15,187 nt of DNA from contig DASUFI010000005.1 of the NCBI GenBank assembly GCA_036274635.1, positions 1 through 15,187 on the forward strand. Direction: 5' to 3'. This stretch comes from DASUFI01 sp036274635 (GTDB taxonomy: Bacteria > Planctomycetota > B15-G4). The translations under genes and the position numbers were made by a program. Numbering within the stretch: position 1 is the stretch's first letter; the number at the start of each line of letters is the position of its first letter. This document shows positions 1-6,637 of this stretch, one piece after another. The notes under the pieces were generated by a model. The model had not been told where the DNA came from. It made no database searches and was given only the letters and a program-made list of their open reading frames with translations.

Positions 1-59
1 GCCGCGAAGCGGCGCCGCCCTGACCACCTCCAGCGAGCCGCTTACCCCCAGACGCGTCA

Positions 60-118
60 GCTGCGGCGGGTCGCGATGCGAGGCCGTCTTATGGGCCGAG
101 CGAGCGACCCGCCGCAGC
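60..118. repeat. 15-bp perfect inverted repeat
   Basis: Positions 60-74 (GCTGCGGCGGGTCGC) are the exact reverse complement of 104-118, giving a 15-bp stem around a 29-nt spacer. The spacer contains a further GGCC/GGCC pairing. No T-run follows on either strand, so it is not a classic intrinsic terminator. It could be a REP-like element, a protein-binding palindrome or a structured RNA tail. Confidence 0.6.
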
Positions 119-170
119 GAACTCGCGGCTCACGCCCCAGCCCCCTGGAACTCATCCCTCGCCGCACCGT

Positions 171-293
171 CGGCTCTCCAGAGCGAAGGCCCGTCCGGCG
201 GACGTCCGCAGGGGTCGGGGATGCGGCGCCGCAGGCGCCCCATCCCCCGATCCCCGAAGCGGGAGCCGGACGGGCCCTCGCTCTGGAGAGCCG
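171..293. repeat. Long near-perfect hairpin element (29-bp arms)
   Basis: The left arm 171-199 and right arm 265-293 are reverse complements at 28 of 29 positions; the only mismatch is 187 against 277. Inside, 211-223 pairs with 241-254 (one bulged C and one G-T wobble), and GGCGCC at 225-230 pairs with GGCGCC at 234-239 around a 3-nt GCA loop. The whole 123-nt segment can thus fold as one rod with an internal loop at about 200-210 and 255-264. It starts 22 bp beyond the stop codon of the minus-strand gene ending at 316, so it would form the 3' end of that transcript. It could be a terminator or stabiliser, a REP/BIME-type repeat, or a small MITE-like element. No transposase is present and no target-site duplication was identified. 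Confidence 0.7.
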
Positions 294-315
294 GAGCGCG
301 GTCTGGAGCGCGGCG

Positions 316-1635
316 CTACTTCTTGTTCGTCGGCGCGTACGTCTCGAGGACCCATTCCTTCCATTGGGCCTCGAAGTCGATGAGCTGGATGTTCCAGCAC
401 TCCTTCAGGATGTCGCGCGTCTGCACCTTCTGCTTGCAGAGCTTGAGGGCCTTGCCCATGGCGAGGGTGTCGAGCTTGAGCAGGTAGTCGACCCAGGACC
501 AGCAGAACTGGTTCTCCTTGGCGGAAAGGGCGGGGCTGGCCTTGAGGATGATCTCGGCGAAGGGCGGGATGTCGCCGTCGCTGACGGCCTTGAAGATGTT
601 CTTGCGCCAGTCGCTGCCGCCCCAGCGCGAGTCGACGTTCGCCTCGCGGATGCAGTAGGTGCGCGCGACCTTGTCGAAGTCGATCTCGAACCAGTGCGCG
701 AGGCCCTCGTCGAGCCAGCCGTACTTGTCGTTGAGCCAGGGAGGCGAGAGGCCGATCTCCCCCACCTTGAACCACTTGGGGTCGTAGTAGATGGCCGTGA
801 GCTGGTGGACGATGTTGTGGATCTGGTGGCGCCACATGTCCACTTCCTTGGGGAACTCGCTCTTGTCCCACCAGGTGACGATCGTGGACTCGTGGTGCGC
901 GCCGCCCGAGCGCTTCACGGTGGGAAAGCCGTCGAGGCCGGTGTAGGCGGGCGCGGCGGCGGCCTGCTGCTCGGGCTTCTCGAAGACCATGATCGTGTGC
1001 ACGTTCTTCATGTTGTTGGCATCGGTGATGCCGAACATGGTCTGGAAGCGGGCGTAGAAGGCCTCCATGCGGCGGGCGTAGAGGTGCGCGGCGGCGTGGG
1101 CGTCGTAGTTCTTCTTGTCCACCGTCGTGATGCGCGGGATGTTCCAGACGATCAGGAAGTGGGTGGTCTGCACCTGCACCAGCGGCTCGTCCACCTTGGT
1201 GAGCGCGTCCACCTTGCGGCGCTCCTTGAGCCACTCGTCGCCGGCGGCCTTGTGGTCGTCCCACTCCTTCTGGGCGATGGCGTGCAGCGAGGGCGTCTTG
1301 CAGCGCGGGCAGGGCTCCCAGGGCAGGCCCATGTTGTCCGACTCGAGGGCCACGCTGCAGAACTGCGTGGTCCAGGTGTCGCCCTTGTCCTGCTCGAGCA
1401 CGAAGGCCGGGTCCATGTCGAAGGGCACGCGGCCGGTGGTCTTGCAGAAGCCGCAGCGCGGCTCGCCGGGCAGCGGCTGGGGCGTGGTCGGCGCGGTCCC
1501 CGGCGCGCCGCTCTGCGCGCCGGGCGCCGGCGTGCCGGCGGGCGGCTTCGGGGTCGTGTCCGCCGCGGGCTGCTGCGCGGCCGCCGAGCCCAGCAGTGCC
1601 ACGAGCAGCGCGCCGGCGAGCGAGGCCGCGCTCAT
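316..1635 (-). CDS. Secreted zinc-ribbon protein with degenerate gluzincin-like motif
   Basis: The product is 439 aa. Residues 1-20 look like a Sec signal peptide ending SAAA before QQ, followed by a Pro/Ala/Thr/Gly-rich linker to about residue 58. Two CxxC pairs (C61/C64, C109/C112) plus C93 suggest a small zinc ribbon; the first pair, CGFCKTTG, resembles a DnaJ-type knuckle. The C-terminal half resembles the peptidase-MA/DUF1570 type of gluzincin: H273-N-I-V-H277, then PPWLND and WLDEGLAHWFE with E310 as the expected third metal ligand. The catalytic Glu of HExxH is replaced by Asn274, so proteolysis is doubtful; a metal-binding or pseudo-enzyme role is inferred. The ATG overlaps the ftcD stop (ATGA), implying translational coupling. 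The start is supported by this overlap and the signal peptide. Specific function is unknown. Confidence 0.85.
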   Translation of the reverse strand: MSAASLAGALLVALLGSAAAQQPAADTTPKPPAGTPAPGAQSGAPGTAPTTPQPLPGEPRCGFCKTTGRVPFDMDPAFVLEQDKGDTWTTQFCSVALESDNMGLPWEPCPRCKTPSLHAIAQKEWDDHKAAGDEWLKERRKVDALTKVDEPLVQVQTTHFLIVWNIPRITTVDKKNYDAHAAAHLYARRMEAFYARFQTMFGITDANNMKNVHTIMVFEKPEQQAAAAPAYTGLDGFPTVKRSGGAHHESTIVTWWDKSEFPKEVDMWRHQIHNIVHQLTAIYYDPKWFKVGEIGLSPPWLNDKYGWLDEGLAHWFEIDFDKVARTYCIREANVDSRWGGSDWRKNIFKAVSDGDIPPFAEIILKASPALSAKENQFCWSWVDYLLKLDTLAMGKALKLCKQKVQTRDILKECWNIQLIDFEAQWKEWVLETYAPTNKK

Positions 1636-2555
1636 CGCAGTCCCGCCCGGCGCTCGATGATCTGCCTGTCCGGGTCGAAGTCGCGCAGCTGGATGCGCCG
1701 CGCCACGTCGCCCGGCAGCGCGGCCGCGGGCGCGAGGCCCACCAGCTCGCTCTCCAGCGGCTTCACGCCCGCCTCGGCCGCCAGCCCCTCGATGCGCTCG
1801 TACACCGCGAGCAGCGACGTGGTCTCGTAGTCGGTCATGTTCATCGAGACCTGCGCGAGGTCGCGGTCGGCGAGGTGGAAGCCCATGGCCTTCACGCACT
1901 TGAAGCCGCCGTCCTTCTCGCGGATCGCCTTCGCGATGCGCTTGGCCAGCTTCACGTCGGGACTCGCGAGGTTGACGTTGTAGGCGATGAGGAACTTGCG
2001 GGCGCCCACCGCCGTGACCCCAGCCGTCGGGTGGATGTGCGGCGGGCCGAAGTCCGGCGCGCGCGTCGGGTCGCTGCCGATGCGCTCGCGCAGGCCCTCG
2101 AACTGGCCCTCGCGCACGTCGGCGAGGTTCTTGCGCTCGGGGCGCGTGGCGGCGGACTCGTAGAGGAAGACGGGGATGCCGAGCTCCGCGCCGAAGCGCC
2201 GGCCGCACTCGCGCGCGAGCTCGACGCACTGCGCCATCGTCACGCCAGAGACCGGCACGAAGGGCACGACGTCGGTCGCGCCCATGCGCGGGTGCTCGCC
2301 GGTGTGCTCGCGCAGGTCGATGAGCGCGGCCGCCGTGCGGCCCATGCGCACCGCGGCCTCGACCAGGTCGCTGCCGGCGCCCACCAGCGTGATCACGCTG
2401 CGGTTGTGGCTCGCGTCGCTGGTGCGGTCGAGCACCTGCACGCCGGGCGTGCCGGCGGCGGCGGCGACGATGCGGTCGACGACCTCGGTGCGCCGGCCTT
2501 CGGAGAAATTGGGGACGCACTCGACGAGGGCGGGAGGGGGCATGGGCGTGATCAT
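1632..2555 (-). CDS. ftcD: Glutamate formimidoyltransferase
   Basis: It transfers the formimino group of N-formimino-L-glutamate to tetrahydrofolate, giving glutamate and 5-formimino-THF, a late cytosolic step of histidine breakdown. Family hallmarks are clear: VECVPNFSEGR near the N-terminus, SHNRSVITLVG, EHPRMGATDVVPFVPV (its His88 matches the catalytic His82 of animal FTCD), and GARKFLIAYNVNL. The length of about 307 aa is that of the transferase domain alone; the cyclodeaminase half found in animal FTCD is absent. Two ATG codons compete, at 2555 and 2543. Neither has a clear Shine-Dalgarno sequence, and the inner one (MPPPALVECVPNF) better matches usual N-termini. It follows the histidine kinase by 78 bp and overlaps the next gene by 4 bp. 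The hutI gene two positions upstream supports the assignment. Confidence 0.95.
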   Translation of the reverse strand: MITPMPPPALVECVPNFSEGRRTEVVDRIVAAAAGTPGVQVLDRTSDASHNRSVITLVGAGSDLVEAAVRMGRTAAALIDLREHTGEHPRMGATDVVPFVPVSGVTMAQCVELARECGRRFGAELGIPVFLYESAATRPERKNLADVREGQFEGLRERIGSDPTRAPDFGPPHIHPTAGVTAVGARKFLIAYNVNLASPDVKLAKRIAKAIREKDGGFKCVKAMGFHLADRDLAQVSMNMTDYETTSLLAVYERIEGLAAEAGVKPLESELVGLAPAAALPGDVARRIQLRDFDPDRQIIERRAGLR

Positions 2556-2633
2556 AGCGGGCGAGGTGGCGGATGCTCGGCGGACGTGTCGCGCGGATCC
2601 GAGCCGACCAGGGCCTGGCCGGCCGCCAGCCGC

Positions 2634-3827
2634 TCAGCCCGCGGACGTGCTGGCGATGTACGAGGGCAGCGTGAACCGGAAGGCCGAGCCCGTGCCCGGC
2701 TTGCTCGCGGCGCTCACCTTGCCCCCGTGCGCCTCCGTGAACGTCTTGACGATGGCCAGGCCGAGGCCCGTGCCCCCCGACGCCTCACCGTCGGTCTCGC
2801 CCTTCTCGAAGATCTTCTCGAGCAGTTCCGGCGCGATGCCTGTGCCGTTGTCGATGACCCAGCACTCGACGACGCTCTCGTCCAGCTTGCGCGCGCCGAG
2901 GGTCACCTGTCCGCCCGGCGTGTGCTTGATCGCATTGGACAGCAGGTTCTGGAAGATCCGCCGCAGGAGGCTGGCGTCGGCTTTCACGACCAGCGCTTCG
3001 GGCACCTCGTTGGCCACCCGGGTGCGAGCGGTCCTCGCCACCGGCTGGAGATCGCGGACGACCGACTCCACCAGCGGCCACAGCTCGAAGGGACGACGCT
3101 GCAGCTGGAGGCCGGTCTCCGTTTCGACGTGGGTGTTCTCCTCGAGGATCTTGCGCACGAGCTCCTCGAGCTGCTGCACGTTGCGGTGCAGCATCCTCAT
3201 CATCCTCGCGGTGTCCTCGCTGCCGCTCGCGGTGAGGTCCGCGTCCAGGATGCGCACGGTCAGCGAGATGGCGTTCAGCGGCGTGCGCAGGTCATGCGCC
3301 ACGAAGGTCAGGTACTCTTCGCGTCGACGCTGGATCTCCAGCGCGCGCTGGGTCGAGAAGGTCTGCACCGCGAGGCCGATGGCGCCGTCCAGCACGCGGT
3401 TCACGATGCCGAAGGGCTTCCCCTGCAGGACCAGCCCGGCCTGGTCGGCCAGGTCGTGGATGCAGCCACGCAGGATGTTGTATTCGGCGACGACTTCCTC
3501 GAGATCGAATCCATCCTGGAGGCGCTGCAGGCCGTGCGCCGGCGGGCTGCCTTCGCGCAGCGCTTCCGGAATCGTCGCCGTGGAATGCAGGTGGAGAGCG
3601 GCGCCCAGCTCCTCCAGGAGCTGGGGGATGTGGTCGTTGAGCGTCGGCAGGTCGAGATGCTTCGCCGACGGGAGTTGCCGCACCTGCTTGCGCCATTGCG
3701 AGAGCAGGGTGTCGCGATCGCGCTGGATGAGCGCTGCCAGCTGCTCGAGGGTGCCGATGGTCACCTCGCTTCGTGCTTCCCGCCCCGCCTGTCGAGGCTC
3801 GTACCATGAAAGGTCCAGCTCGCACAT
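2634..3827 (-). CDS. Soluble sensor histidine kinase (RsbRD-like N-terminus)
   Basis: The product is 397 aa with no transmembrane segment or signal peptide, so a cytoplasmic sensor is expected. Residues 25-165 are helical and resemble the RsbRD_N sensory domain seen in some kinases (LEQLAALIQRDRDTLLSQW near its start). The DHp domain has the phosphoacceptor His178 in FVAHDLRTPLNAI. The ATPase domain has the N-box NLLSNAIKHTP (N294, N298), G1 box VIDNGTGI (D326, G328) and G2 box GTGLGLAIV (about 352-360). All catalytic motifs are intact. It starts 10 bp after the hutI stop and precedes ftcD, so it is probably co-transcribed with them. No response regulator lies in the window. The ATG at 3827 lacks a clear ribosome site; a GTG at 3764 is an alternative and would give 376 aa without losing a domain. 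The signal it senses is unknown. Confidence 0.93.
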   Translation of the reverse strand: MCELDLSWYEPRQAGREARSEVTIGTLEQLAALIQRDRDTLLSQWRKQVRQLPSAKHLDLPTLNDHIPQLLEELGAALHLHSTATIPEALREGSPPAHGLQRLQDGFDLEEVVAEYNILRGCIHDLADQAGLVLQGKPFGIVNRVLDGAIGLAVQTFSTQRALEIQRRREEYLTFVAHDLRTPLNAISLTVRILDADLTASGSEDTARMMRMLHRNVQQLEELVRKILEENTHVETETGLQLQRRPFELWPLVESVVRDLQPVARTARTRVANEVPEALVVKADASLLRRIFQNLLSNAIKHTPGGQVTLGARKLDESVVECWVIDNGTGIAPELLEKIFEKGETDGEASGGTGLGLAIVKTFTEAHGGKVSAASKPGTGSAFRFTLPSYIASTSAG

Positions 3828-3837
3828 GACACTACGC

Positions 3838-5166
3838 TCAAGCGCGCCGCCACGCCACGCGCCCCTCCTTCACCACCGCCGCGACCGGATCGCGCCCCCA
3901 CTCGTACCCGATGAACAGGTGGCTCGGCACGTCCAGCACCACGAGATCCCCCACCGCCCCGGGATGCAGCACGCCGCGCGGTCCCGGCAGCCCCAGCGTC
4001 GCCGCCGCGTTGCGCGTCACCGCCATCAACGCCTCCGCCGCTGTCAGCCCCAGCATCGCCACCGCCAGCCCGGCCGCTGCGATCAGTGACGGCATGAGGC
4101 AGGTGCCCGGGTTGAAGTCGCTCGCCACGACCAGCGGCAGCCCCGCCTCGATCATGCGCCGCGCCGGCGCGACCTTCGGGGTGCGCAGGGACAGGCACGT
4201 GCCCGGCAGCAGCACGGGCGCGGTGCCGCCGCGGACCATGGCCTCGATACCGGCGTCGCTGACGTGCACCAGGTGGTCCGCCGTCTGCGCCCCGAGTGAG
4301 CCCGCCAGCTCCGCCGCGCCCACCGGCCCGATCTCGTCGGCGTGCACGCGCAGCTGCAGGCCGGCGGCCTGGCCGCCGCGCAGCACGGCGCGCGCCTCGT
4401 CGACCGTGAACGCCCCGACGTCGCAGAACACGTCCGCCGACCGCGCCAGCCCCCGCCGCGCCGCCTCGGGCAGGATCTCCTCCGCCACCAGCCTCACGTA
4501 GGCCGCGCGGTCCGCCTTGAATTCCGTCGGCACCTGGTGCGCGGCGAGGCAGGTGGCGTCGATGTCGATCGGGTGCCGCAGGTGGGCCTCGGCCAGCAGC
4601 TCGAGCGAGAGCAGCTCGTGCTCGGCGCACAGTCCGTAGCCGCTCTTGGCCTCCATCGAGGTGGTGCCGGCGCGGAGCAGCAGGTCGAGGTGGGCGCGCA
4701 GGCGGGCCGCGAGCTGCTCGCGCGTCGCCTCGCGCACGGAGCGGACGGACGAGACGATGCCCCCGCCGGCCGCGGCGATCTCGGTGTAGCTCTTGCCGCG
4801 GGCCCGCATGTCGGCCTCGCGCTCGCGCGTGGCAGCGAAGACGGGATGGTTGTGCGCGTCGCACAGGCCGGGGACCACGGTGCCGCCGCGGGCCGAGAGG
4901 CGCGCGCGGGGCGCGAAGCGGGCGAGCAGGGCGTCCTGCTGATCCACCGCCACGACACGACCGCCGCGCAGCGCGACGGCCCCGCCCGGCACGAGGCCGG
5001 GGTCGTCGAGGGCCTTGCCGGTGAGCGGCCGGGCCGAGGCGCCGCGCGGGCCGGAGCGCGGACCCCAGGTTGCCGACACGTCCGCGACGTTGGCTGCCCG
5101 CAGGTCGGCGGCCGCCGTGACGACTTCGGCGGCATCCACGACGAGCAGGTCGACGTCGTCCTTCAC
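3838..5166 (-). CDS. hutI: Imidazolonepropionase
   Basis: This amidohydrolase opens 4-imidazolone-5-propanoate to N-formimino-L-glutamate, the third step of histidine degradation. The 442-aa product has the family order: CDAHNHPVFAATRE (metal ligands H105 and H107), GTTSMEAKSGYGL, AAHQVPTEFK, VFCDVGAFTVDEAR, RVHADEIGPVGAAELAG (H275), and VASDFNPGTC (D350). These match the HxH, HADE and DFNPG zinc ligands known for HutI. The start is a GTG at 5166 with GGAG four bases upstream; VKDDVDLLVVDAAEVVT then aligns with normal HutI N-termini. The frame stays open further upstream, but that stretch is Arg/Pro/Ser-rich and looks non-coding. It is the first gene of the minus-strand hut-like string; hutH and hutU are not in the window. 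Confidence 0.95.
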   Translation of the reverse strand: MKDDVDLLVVDAAEVVTAAADLRAANVADVSATWGPRSGPRGASARPLTGKALDDPGLVPGGAVALRGGRVVAVDQQDALLARFAPRARLSARGGTVVPGLCDAHNHPVFAATREREADMRARGKSYTEIAAAGGGIVSSVRSVREATREQLAARLRAHLDLLLRAGTTSMEAKSGYGLCAEHELLSLELLAEAHLRHPIDIDATCLAAHQVPTEFKADRAAYVRLVAEEILPEAARRGLARSADVFCDVGAFTVDEARAVLRGGQAAGLQLRVHADEIGPVGAAELAGSLGAQTADHLVHVSDAGIEAMVRGGTAPVLLPGTCLSLRTPKVAPARRMIEAGLPLVVASDFNPGTCLMPSLIAAAGLAVAMLGLTAAEALMAVTRNAAATLGLPGPRGVLHPGAVGDLVVLDVPSHLFIGYEWGRDPVAAVVKEGRVAWRRA

Positions 5167-5261
5167 GGGGCTCCGGCAAGGCTGCGCCGCACGGCTGCGG
5201 ACCCGTCGTCGGGCCCGGATCGGCCGTTTCCGGCACGGTCGCACATGAGGGAGACCGGGTC

Positions 5262-5267
5262 TATACT
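5262..5267 (+). promoter_or_regulatory. Possible -10 element (TATACT)
   Basis: TATACT matches the sigma-70 -10 consensus at five of six bases and stands out in this GC-rich gap between divergent genes. It lies 62 bp before the ATG of the CBS-domain gene. No convincing -35 hexamer is present at 16-18 bp upstream, so the call is weak. No comparable element was found for hutI on the other strand. Confidence 0.3.
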
Positions 5268-5292
5268 GACCACCCGCGCGGTCGGGGCGCTC

Positions 5293-5310
5293 CGCCGGAG
5301 ACTTCCGGCG
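5293..5310 (+). promoter_or_regulatory. Hairpin in leader of CBS-domain gene
   Basis: CGCCGGA-GACT-TCCGGCG is a perfect 7-bp stem with a 4-nt loop, ending 19 bp before the ATG at 5330. If transcription starts shortly after the TATACT element, it lies in the 5' leader. It could influence translation or be a protein-binding palindrome. It is too small for a known metal riboswitch. Confidence 0.35.
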
Positions 5311-5329
5311 CGGGCCCCATCGCCTAGCC

Positions 5330-6637
5330 ATGCCAGCCCTCGCCCCGTCCACAGCCGTTGCCGCCGTCGGGCTCGCGGAGGGTCTCCACGGCCTCGGGGG
5401 CACCCTCGCCCTGGCCTTGCTCTCGATGCTCCTGGCCATGCTCGAGCAGGGCTGGCAGAGCCTGCCGCTGACGCGCATCGCCCAGCCGGGCGAGGGTCCC
5501 GGCGGCCGCGAGCGGCTGCGGCGCCTCATGGCCGAGACCGACAAGGGCGAGACGGCCGTGGTCGTGCTGCGCGTGGCCAGCCAGATGGGCCTGGTGGCCG
5601 TGCTGGTGCTGCTGGCGCAGCAATGGGTGCCGCGCTGGTGGCCGTCGGCTGGCCCGGCGGCGCCGGTGCTGCTGGCCTGCCTCGTGGCCTTCGGCTGGAT
5701 CACGCTGTTCTGCCGCGTGCTGCCGGCCGAGCTCTCGGTGCGCGTGCTCGAGGCGATCGTCCGCCCGACCATGCCGGTGGTTCTGGGCCTCGGGCGACTC
5801 ATCTCGCCGCCCGTGGAAGTGTTCCAGCGCCTGCTGCGGGCCGCGGGCGGCAGCACGCCCGAGAAGCAGGCCGAGGCCTACCAGACCGAGATCCTCGCCA
5901 CGGTCGAGGAGGGCGAGCGCGAGGGCCACCTCGTGGAGCACCAGGCCGACATGATCGAGAAGGTCGTGGGCCTGCGCGCGCTCGAGGTGCGCTCGATCAT
6001 GACGCCGCGCACGGACATGGACGCGATCCCGGTCGTGTGCACCGTCGGCCAGGCGCGCGCGATCGTGCTGCGCACCGGCCGCTCGCGCTACCCCGTCATC
6101 GACGGCGACGTGGACCACGTCGTGGGCGTGGTGCACGTGAAGGACCTGCTGCGCGTGCCGCAGGAGGAGTCCGTGCGCCGCGCGCTGCGCCAGCCCTGGT
6201 TCGTGCCGGCCGGCAAGTCGTGCACCGAGCTGCTCAAGGAGTTTCGAGCGCACCGCACGCACATCGCCATCGTGCTCGACGAGTACGGCGGCACCGCGGG
6301 CCTCGTCACCATCGAGGACGTGCTCGAGCAGATCGTGGGCGACATCGACGACGAGTTCGACCTGGACGAGAAGCCGCTGCAGCTGTCGGTGGTGGACGAG
6401 CGGCACGCCGTCGCGCCAGGCTCGTTGCGCGTGGACGAGCTCAACGCGCGCCTCTCCATCGGCCTGCCGCTCTCGGACGACTACGACACGCTGGGCGGCC
6501 TCATCTTCTCCACGCTGGGCCGGCTGCCCGAGACGGGCGAGGTCCTGCGCCTCGACAACGTGCAGCTCACGGTGCGCAAGGTGGACGAGCGGCGCGTGGA
6601 CGAGGTGGCCATCGAGATCCTCGAGCCCGTGAGCTGA
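5330..6637 (+). CDS. CNNM/CorC (HlyC) family CBS-domain membrane protein
   Basis: The product is 435 aa. The N-terminal 170 residues hold about three to four hydrophobic segments (around 22-40, 78-97, 110-130 and 145-160) in the place of the DUF21/CNNM domain, but poorly conserved. A CBS pair follows: residues 220-275 (VRSIMTPRTDMDAIPV, SRYPVIDG) and 285-340 (HIAIVLDEYGGTAGLVTIEDVLEQIVGDIDDEFD). The C-terminal CorC_HlyC domain spans about 350-433 (DDYDTLGGLIFSTLGRLPETGE). Known relatives are linked to Mg2+/Co2+ efflux or resistance; the older haemolysin label is misleading. The MTPR and DEYGGTAG motifs are textbook for the family. No clear Shine-Dalgarno precedes the ATG. It is transcribed divergently from hutI, and its stop codon directly abuts the stop of the convergent gene. 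Confidence 0.93.
   Translation: MPALAPSTAVAAVGLAEGLHGLGGTLALALLSMLLAMLEQGWQSLPLTRIAQPGEGPGGRERLRRLMAETDKGETAVVVLRVASQMGLVAVLVLLAQQWVPRWWPSAGPAAPVLLACLVAFGWITLFCRVLPAELSVRVLEAIVRPTMPVVLGLGRLISPPVEVFQRLLRAAGGSTPEKQAEAYQTEILATVEEGEREGHLVEHQADMIEKVVGLRALEVRSIMTPRTDMDAIPVVCTVGQARAIVLRTGRSRYPVIDGDVDHVVGVVHVKDLLRVPQEESVRRALRQPWFVPAGKSCTELLKEFRAHRTHIAIVLDEYGGTAGLVTIEDVLEQIVGDIDDEFDLDEKPLQLSVVDERHAVAPGSLRVDELNARLSIGLPLSDDYDTLGGLIFSTLGRLPETGEVLRLDNVQLTVRKVDERRVDEVAIEILEPVS

Larger units (their letters stand above)
1..315. other. Non-coding stretch with inverted repeats
   Basis: No convincing gene is seen here. The open frames crossing it are Arg/Pro/Gly-rich and have no ribosome-binding site or recognisable motif. 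It lies just downstream of the stop of the minus-strand gene ending at 316. It contains a short perfect hairpin at its very start (GCCGC-GAA-GCGGC, 1-13), a 15-bp inverted repeat (60-118) and a much longer one (171-293), listed separately. A 9-bp direct repeat, GGAGCGCGG, occurs at 293-301 and 305-313. The left edge of the window may cut a larger intergenic element. Confidence 0.55.

Noticed and set aside
171..293. Integron attC site or CRISPR-like repeat
   Set aside because: No integrase or cas gene, no attC-type conserved core was recognised, and only one inverted pair is present rather than spaced direct repeats.
76..1830. Long plus-strand open frame of 584 codons opposite the secreted protein and ftcD
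   Set aside because: Val/Leu/Gly/Arg-rich mirror of the two minus-strand genes, with no motif or ribosome site; long antisense frames are expected at this GC content.
1636..2520. N-terminal extension of the secreted protein by about 295 codons
   Set aside because: The extension overlaps ftcD in another frame and is Arg/Ala/His-rich. The ATG at 1635 with signal peptide and ATGA overlap is a much better start.
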